Positions 26,101-35,100 of a DNA stretch of 64,000 nucleotides are shown here, piece by piece. The DNA is from Monarcha castaneiventris obscurior. Taxonomy: Eukaryota > Chordata > Aves > Passeriformes > Monarchidae. The notes beneath the pieces were generated by a model that saw only the letters and a list, made by a program, of their open reading frames with translations, searched no databases and was not told the DNA's origin. The stretch lies in contig JAMPIT010000884.1 in assembly GCA_026261815.1 (NCBI GenBank), positions 17,072,210 through 17,136,209 of the forward strand, written 5' to 3'. Position 1 is the first letter of the stretch. Each line of letters begins with the position of its first letter. A program made the position numbers and the translations under genes.

Positions 26101-29100
26101 AAATTAGACGTGGTTACCATGAAGAAAAGAAGCAGCAGTATCCTCTGCAGATGAATTGTCCCTGGGATAATGCTGGATTTCCAATTTGGAGCTGAAAAGC
26201 AAGAGGATGATAGAAGTCATGCCGTCTTGAGGAAAAGCTGGATGAAAGCACGGTTAAGCATAATCAATCAATGGCAGATAATACTAAATCCTGGGCAGTG
26301 CTGTCCCAGAAACACCACTTGCTCTCAGAACACAAAAGCATCCTGAACTGGTGATGTCCCATTTAGCTGTGTTCCTCTCCTGCTCTGAGCTCTGAAGGTC
26401 ATCCATGCTGGAGAGAAATCATCAAGCAATTACATCTTCAAAGTCCTTCATACATTCCTGATAAACTCCCTGACCCTGATGGGGAGGGGGTGAAGAGATA
26501 TTATTAGCAGCAAGGCAGCTCTGCTGGCTTTTGATGTATTTTGAACATTTTCCAGTGATGCCCAGACCTTGAATTTCCAGCCTGTCTTCAAGAGCTCTGA
26601 TCAGTGGAGGAACTTGGTCTAAAACATGGGGTCCTGCATAACAATTATAAATTCTCTGACCAGGTGCTTATGGTATTTCTCATTTCTTCTTTTGTTCTCC
26701 AGCCAATTTATGCCTTTCTAGCTGCAGTGAAGTGGCTGATAAGTGATTTGCTCATGTGAGTACCAAAAGATGGGGGTGTTTGGGAGGCTCAGACCAAGAG
26801 GGGCAAGAGCTGGGAAAGCTGCGAGCGGAAGCCCCCGCGCAGGGCACTGCCGTCAGCCTTCTCCTGACATTCAGCTCTGCACCGTGCTCCTGGGAGACAG
26901 AAAGCTATTACTATTGCCATTTTGAGAGGCAGAGCCCCAGAGTGGGTCTGGGATTTACCTGAAGTCACTCAGTACAAAGTGCCTGAGTCAGAAATAGGAC
27001 TTGTGTCTCCTGGGGCTCTGTGCAGATCCTTGATGCCGAGTCCTCTTGCCTGTCTCCTTTGCCCGTGATGAGCGAATGCACATCTTCCTCTCACAGGGGA
27101 AGGAGGCTGAAGGAAGCAAGCCAAGCAGCTCAGGTGTGAGTGCCAGGCAAGGGGGGAGAGAGGGGAGGCTCTTCTCTGCATTTGGGTTCACCTCAGACTT
27201 CTGGGGTGAATCAGAGTTCAAGCACAAATTAGGATGAAAGTGCTCAGCTTGCTGGGTGTGCAGAAGGTGAGGTGTGGTAAAGGTCCAGCTCTGATGGCTT
27301 TAGCCTATTGGTACAGAATAATTCAGTGTAGTTACCTCCAAGTAGCCAGAGTTTGGGCTTCTGATGGCCATCATGCCTGCTCCTCAGGTGGGTCCTACTG
27401 TGGCTGAATCCCCTCCCAGCCTCAGGGGCTGCCATACTAATTTCTTCCTTCACTGGTGAGCCCCTTGCACAGGATGTACTTCAGGAAAAAGCCCATTCAG
27501 ATCTTCCACAGTACAGATCCCACCATACAGAGCTACGTTCTAGCATGTGGAGAGGGGGAAAAAAAATTAAAAATTTTAAAAGATGAGACTTGCACTGCCA
27601 GAAATTTGTAGTAAACATTTTAGAACTGATACTCACTGGGCGACAGGGCCATCTCCCTGACACCTGCATCCTTCCAGGCTGCTGAAAAAGCATCCTCTGT
27701 TCTTGCTCTTTTGACAGCTTCCTTTTGGAGTTTAACATGAGTAGCTTCTGGCACTCAGACAACTTGGCAGATGGTGAGTACACAAGAGTCCAGCCACCCC
27801 ATAGCACGTGAGAGTTGCAGCCACTGGTGACAGAAGAAACTGTACGGGGAAGCCTGGCCTTGTGCAAGGAGCCTGCCATCTGCCCCACACCCCTTCCTCC
27901 ATGGACACTGGAATCCAGCTGCCAGATCCCACCATCTCCCCGCATTTCCACCCCCATTTCAGGCGTAATGAAATGCACCAGGGTGGTCAGGGTGAGGTGT
28001 GTGCTGCTCGGAGCACGCTGCTTGCTTCCCTCAGGGCAATTTGCTGAGGAGAGGGGGGACACTTCTTCCAGAGGACCCCCACCCTGTGTGCCGTGGGATG
28101 AGAGAGGCCATCAGCTGCAAAGAACTGTTGGAAAGCGTCCCTTTCAGAGCAGGGGTGGAACAGCAGGCTCTCCAGAGCCTAGCAGAGGTTCCAGGAAGCC
28201 AGACAGAGACCTTAGAGTTCAGTAACATGTGGAGGGTCTTCATTTACCCACCGGAGCTGCTCTGGAAGAGAGAAGATCACGGCACATGGCATTGCACAGC
28301 AGCTGCGTTCAGCAGAGGGGTGTGTCTGGGCTGAAATCCAGTGACCTGCCCTGCAGCTGAACTGCTGCCTGCTGGAAGCACCCCAGGAATCCCTGCAGTC
28401 CCATCCCAGCCCCTGCAAGCAGGGGGGATGTTAATGGTCCTGAGGAGGCTCCCAGGGGAAAGGGAGGTGTGCTCTGTGCAGCCATGTTGGGGCTGTAATT
28501 AGTCTTGCTAATTATTGATCACTAGTGGTGCCTTTAGTGAAGGCAGTGGTACCTTCCCTGCCAGCTGTGGGGCTGGGTGTTCTGTGTTGAGCTCTCCTGG
28601 CACAAAGGGGAAACAGTCATGTTTTGAAAGCAAAATTCCCCTCTAGAGAAGGAGGTCTGTGGGTGCTGTTTAGGTCCCACTCTCCTCCTCCAAAGAGATG
28701 GCAGTAGGAGCTGCAGCTGTCCCCTATGCAGCCCTGGGGATGTGTAACACACACTAGGATAACTGGAGTGTCCCAGTGCAGAAATGGGTGAGGAAGAGTC
28801 AGATGAGCAGGTGCAGTACTCATGGCAGGGCAGGAGAGACTGCTCATCCTGGAGAACAGGCCCACGTGGCATTCCTACTGTGGATGTTCCGTGGCTGCAG
28901 TCTGATTTAGTCTTTGCTTGAGGAGATGTGAGCAAAAAGGGAGGGGGGTTGTCGCTGCTGTCTTGCTCATCACCATTTGTTTTTGTGCTTCCTTCATCTC
29001 TTTCCCACATCACCTCCATGACTGCTGTGTGCAAATTCATGTCTTCGTGTCACTGCCATCTTGTGAAACTCTCACGTGGCTCCATCGTCCCTGTGTGTCT

Positions 29101-32100
29101 GTGTGTCATGGGACTTCTCCAGCCAAGGCTGTCTTCCATCACTGTAAGTAGAACCCCTTAATAGTGAAAAAAAAAGAGAATTAACTAGAAATTCCTAGGC
29201 TAGGAAAGACTTTTTTCCACCTTTTGTACAGTAGGGGACTTGCAGAAAGGCATGACAGGGCCAAGGCAGCGCCTGGCTCTATTTCCCTGGTCTGCAAAGA
29301 GGAGATGCTGTTGCTCATTAGCTGGCTGAGCTGGTGATTGAAGGGCTGTCACTGAGAAGCTGATAAAAGGAGGAACACACAAGCCTCCTGAGGAGCTGCA
29401 GTCACAGACAGCATCATCACTCATTCCTGTGGCCTGGCTGGGCCTGTGGCCTGTGTTCCATGGCATGTCCTTCACTGTGGTTCCCAGGTGGCCCATTCTT
29501 TTCAGCTGTTGTTCCCAAACCAAAGACCAGCCCGTGCCTTCTTGCAGGAAAAACTACCTGGGTCTTGTAGACTTCAGTTATTAAGAAGTAACTTAAGTCT
29601 TCTTTTCCACACCCCATGGCTTAGCTCCTTCTGATAAATCCCTGCCCAGCTCTGGGATAATGCAGAAGGACTTTTAAGCAGTTCAACTGATAAGTATATG
29701 CTGTAGCTCATAAATCCTCTCCTACAGGCGAGTTAGAAATTCCTCCAAGACAGAGTCCAGACTGTGGCTGTGTTTGTATCTCCCTGCTTCCATATCTAGC
29801 TTGTATTTGCCAGTTTGCTCTCTGCCCAGCAAGACGTATGTGTGAGACAGAGATGGAGAAAGAGAGACAGTTGGAATGTGTCTTACTGGATGGAGAAGAG
29901 GAAGAGCAAGAGAGGGTGTCTGCAGATGAAAAAAATGAGTGTCCATGTGTGTGGGGGAGTAGCAGGGTGGAAGAATACTATTGGGGCTGGAAGAAATGGA
30001 TTGCACATGTTGTTAAGAAGGGGCTGTAGATTTTTGCCAGAGACGTTAACGTTTTCTTGACTGCACGCCAAGGCTGGTGTATGCGAAAAATATGAAGCGA
30101 AGGAGACATTTTGTGAGAGAGAAATTGAGCACACACATTTTTTCCGGGTTATGTGCAGAGGAATTAACGATCAGGGATCTAATGCTCTCCCTTGCCTGAC
30201 TGTGTACCTCTGGCTCTGCAGCACTGAGCCTATTTCTGCTTCCCAAGGTCTCTTGTTTTCTGGGAAGGTGAGACTTGCTGTTGGAATATGGGCGTGATGT
30301 ATTCAGACTGCACTCATCATACAAATCTGCTTCTCAGAGGTGGTGAGAAGACGTGTTTGCTGCCACAGATTTTTCTCTGCTCTCAGCATCTCAATTTCTC
30401 TCTGTGTTTATAAGGGCTTCTGCTTTTATGGACATCACCACAGGTTTGAAAGCTTTTAATTAAGCCAAAAATACTTCCAGCCAAGGCATGCAGCCTAGAA
30501 AGAACTATTTCTAGAATTCTGTAGATCATAGAAGTTTCTTTTTTTACTGCATGATAATGTACACAGAAGATATTTTACAAGATAATTGGTTAAATTCTAT
30601 GTTTTATATTGGTAACTAAGTGGCAGATTTTGTCACGTGTCCCAGAGTAAATCCACTGACTCGGGTGCATGATTTATGCTGGTGGGAAAGAGTTCACAAT
30701 CTGGGCTCTATGGTTCATAAAGAGGCACAGCAACTGCCTTTGCTGCTCAGAAGGATTGGTTGCCAAATGTCTGACAAAGTCTTTCTGGCAGTGCAGATGG
30801 TAGCAACGACAGCCTGGAATTAACTCACTCTTTGCTATAAAGTTTGCAATTTGTTATCAGCTCCTCTGGCTGTTTACTAATCCCTGACCAGCAGGCTCTG
30901 AGGGCGCTGATAACATTCTGATGTCCAGCATGTGCATGCAGAGGCTCAGCCCGAGCCTTTTGCTGATGATGTACTGGGCTTCTCTGAACTTCTCAGTACT
31001 GCTGCAGCTGCTTTGCTTCCCAGAAAATTAAGTGGCAGGAGGCTTAAGCATAATCTCTGTCATAGGTCTTGTCTCTGTGCAGGAGTTGGGAGATTTTAAA
31101 GCAGCTTCTTTTCATTCAGATTGTGACAAAAAAAATAAAAAAAGAGTTAAGGTCTGTGCAGGGCACTTGTGCCAGTTTAAAAATACACCTTGCTGCTGGC
31201 CACATTTGTCCTGGGTGTGGTTCATGCACAGGTCTCTTTAATTGACTTTCCCCTTGAGGGGCCTGGTTCTCCAAGCCCACCATGCCAGCCCTCATTCAAC
31301 ACTGGCTGAGGCTGAGAGGCCTCAGATCAACTTCCATTCTGCCTTTTCCAAGCTGATGGTCTCATTCACCCCTCCCTGCACCCCATCCTTCCCACCACGG
31401 TATTTTATATTGCTTTAACTCCATCTGCTTTGATGATGGTATAACAAGAAGCCAGTAAAGGACGTGATACTATAAGAGGAGCTAGTAAAGGATGTCATTC
31501 TTTATCAGGGACAGGGGGAAAATGAGGTCCTGTTGTGTCAGGGCTCTTTGCCACTCATGACATGAGCCGTATGTTAAATTCTTGCAAGCAGTTTGCCCCA
31601 GCTTTATGAGGTCACCTGTGTGGTCCCAGCGATTCTCCAGAGCAAGAACTGCACAGTCCATTGCCAACAGCTGTGCTGCAGTGCACTGCTGTAAATCCAG
31701 GGACAGCTCAACAGGACACTGATGGTTTGTGGATGAGGTTCCACTGTGTGCTCTTGCCACAAGCATGTCCCTGAGAAGGGCTGTCCCTGGTCCAGACTGA
31801 TAGCCTGGCCACCTGTCTCAGGGTTTGGAGCTGCTGTCCCAGCCCCAAGTACAGTGAATTAAGGCTGAAAGAAAGGGCTCCTGCTCTGTTTCTCACACTC
31901 CTTCAGTCTTAGTTTGGGGACTTTCCTGGCCAGAATACAGCTACCAGCCCTGCAGCTGTCAGAGCTAGAAAGTGTGTGCAGCTTCTCTCCTTACAGCACA
32001 AACGGTGATATTCTGCATGCCCCACCAGAAGTGTCTAAGCCTTTGGAATTCACTTCAGAAACAGAGTCTTCTTCTGAGAATCCCAGATCTCCTCAGGACT

Positions 32101-35100
32101 GTCAGTCCCTATGGCGGGTCCTAGTCAGAGGCATTCTCCACCAGCAGAAATGGGAGAGGCTTTTCCCTGCTTCTGCAGTGTGGTGTTTGCACAGAGGGAC
32201 AGCTAATGGTGGCAGAGCACAGCCAGACAGCTCCTGGCTGGTGGCAGAGGTGCTGCCGGCCCCTGGAATGACAAGTTCAGTTGATTAATTCAGTGTGAAT
32301 CCAGGGTGAATACAGAACAAGGCACTGTGCTGCAGTCAGGCTCTGCATGCCTGTGAATCTGTGCGAAATGAACCTAACCATGACACCAAAAGGTGGGTCC
32401 CACAGTCTGGGAGGATTTAAGCAGGGGGCTGCCTCCTGAGTGCTGTTTTTTGAGACTTCTGAAGAAAAGCACAAAGCACAATTACCAGAGACTCTGCACT
32501 GCAGGGAGGGGTTTGAGTGCCCATCATACTCACCTGGGCAAGGCATTAGAGGGAAGATTGGACTGCAGTTCCTGGCTCTTAATGGATGTCTTGTGTTGCT
32601 GGATTGCCATGGTGGAGAGAAAAATCAGAGAAAATCATGCAATTTTTCTCTCTCTCATGTAATCCACATTGTTTGGATGGCAAGCTCTGCGGGGAGGTGC
32701 CTGCTGCTTTCTGCCTGCTCTGGCAGTGCCGAGGGAGAGGAGACCATTGCTCTCAGCAGTGAGGGTTTTACAGTGATGCAAATCACCCATCCAATCACGG
32801 ATGCCCTCTTGATGCCTTCTCACCATACATTTGCTGATTAAAACCCAGGTTGCTGCTTTTTTTTATAAATCTTCAGCGCTTCTGCTGCAAGGGATAAACT
32901 GGGCATCCTCCGTGTCAGAAGGACCCTCTTCCCTGCTGGTCCCCCCAGGAGCTCTGCCTGTGGCTGCTGTGTGGGTGGGGGGCTGCAAAGTGAGGCTTTT
33001 GTGCTCAGGCCCAAAGCTGATGTAGAAACCATTTCTCGTACTTGCTGCTGGCTGAGCCGCAACCACCTCTGCCCTAGCAACAAAGCTTCACATTTCCATC
33101 AGCAGCAGTCCCCTGTGTCCTACAGAGGCAGGAGCTGGCTTTGCTACCTCCAACTGCAGAAAATAATTGCCAGAAGGGCCCAAGGCAGTAGTTTCAGGCA
33201 AGACAGATTTTGCTGAACTCCTAGAAAGAATACTCTTGCTTCTTGAGGGAGGCTTAGTAAGGCAGTTCAGCTCCCCCTCATCCCCAAATTAGTTTGGGAG
33301 TCCCACAGAGTGTGACTGATGAGTGATGGAGCAGCTGCTCCCTCCAGGAGCCAGTGCTGTTCATTAGCTGGGTCTCTGCTGGTCCTCGAGAGCTGTCATC
33401 TGTTTCCCTGTGGTCTCAGGCCAGATCTGTTTGCTGCTGGTGGTTTCTTCTTAACATGACACGTATTGAACCCCTCAAATGCCCTGCTGTGGGCTCGCTC
33501 TGAAATGTCAGCGGGCTCAGGAGGGATCAGCAGTGGATGGAGAGCCCCAGCACAGACACGCAGGGTTCCCGCAGGGGCAGAGCCTGGGCACGGCACAGAG
33601 GACCAGCCCAGGCACAGGTTTCAGTGGTTTAAAAAGTGCATGACCCAGGGCCGGCTGAGGCAGGAGGGATTTCATTAACACTGCTGGTTCAGTAGGACCC
33701 CCCCCGCTCCTTTGAACACAGGGGCACCTGTGCCCAAATGTCCCTGCCTGCCTGGCTGGGGGGTCCCTGGGCTGCAGCTTCGGCGTGGCAGGGTCCGGGC
33801 TCGCTGGTGGCAATTTCGGAGGCATTGCTCACATAGGCTGGTTTTCCCACACCACCTAGTGGGAGCGGGGATCACTGCCTGGCTGCTCTCCCTCCGCAGC
33901 ATCTCCTTCCCCTTCTTCTCTGCTGGGCACCTGCTCCCGGCCACTCTAGGGGGGTAGCGGGCACGCAGGGCTGCTCCTCCAGGCTCCATCGCCGCTCTGG
34001 AGCGTTCCCACCTCAGTGCAGGCAGCTGCCGTGTGCTCCTGTGCCCTCACTTGTGCCCTTGTCTCGCCCCCGGCAGCTCACAAGCACAAGAAGCACGACA
34101 CGCTGCAGCCCTGCGACACCGAGTACCCCGTGTTCGTGTACGAGCCGGCCATCAAGGAGACCAACGGGCTCATCGAGTGTGGAGACTGCCAAAAGTATGG
34201 GCTGCACCTTCCCTTTCCTCCGGGGGCCTTGTCTGAGGGCTGCTGGCAGTGACAGCAACCTGAGAAGGGTCCCCTGCCACCGTGCCCATGGCACGGCCAC
34301 CACGACATCCGCAGAGCTAAACTGGGCAGAGAGAGGTGAAGAGTCCAGGGTGCTGATCCTTGACAAAAAAAAAAATTAAAACCATCTGTTAATAAGCAGA
34401 AGTGGCTGGAGAACGAAGAAAACAGCATTAAAATATATATATATATATATGTATCCTTCCGTTCCACAGGTTTCAGAAAGGAACTTTTTTTGTTTTTTCG
34501 TGTTTCTGGAAAAAGTTTTCTTCTTAGCAAGTTTTACTTTTTGCAATGCTTTTGGCTTTCCTCTTCTTTTTTTTTTTATTTTCCCCCTTTTCTGTATTTC
34601 TACAGAAACAAAAAAAAAATGAATGGGGAAAAAAGGAAGTGTTAGAGTGAAAGAACTGAAAACAAGGGTCCACTTTTATATTTCCTATTTTCATTGTAAG
34701 AGAATGGACAGTCAAAAGTAACAGGAGAGTCATTGTGAAAAGAGGCTGTTTTCAGTGGTTGCACAGTGCCATCAGCACATGTGGAAAGGTGACAAAAAGA
34801 TGAATTTCCACGGATCCAGCTTTTCCTAATGTGAGGAGGCCAAATAGATCTGACTGGGATTTCTCTTAAAAAAAACCCCAAAACAATCCTACCTAGTCCG
34901 CAGTGTTGGGTCAACTGCAGGAAAGACTTAAAGGTTAGAAAAACAGCCTCCCGTAGTCAGCATGGCTTTAGGAAAACCAGGCTTTGCCAAGCATTGTTTC
35001 AGAAGAGACTGCAGATTGGATGGCAACAAGATATTGTATTAAGCTCTGGGCACATCCAAAGGAACTTGGTGACCTATTTGGGTCACAGATCTCTGCCACA

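Larger units (their letters stand above)
24930..29122 (+). other. CACNA2D4 introns around the exons at 26703 and 27718
   Basis: Three GT-AG introns (24930-26702, 26756-27717, 27774-29122) separate short exons. No repeats or RNA genes were recognised in them. Confidence 0.8.
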
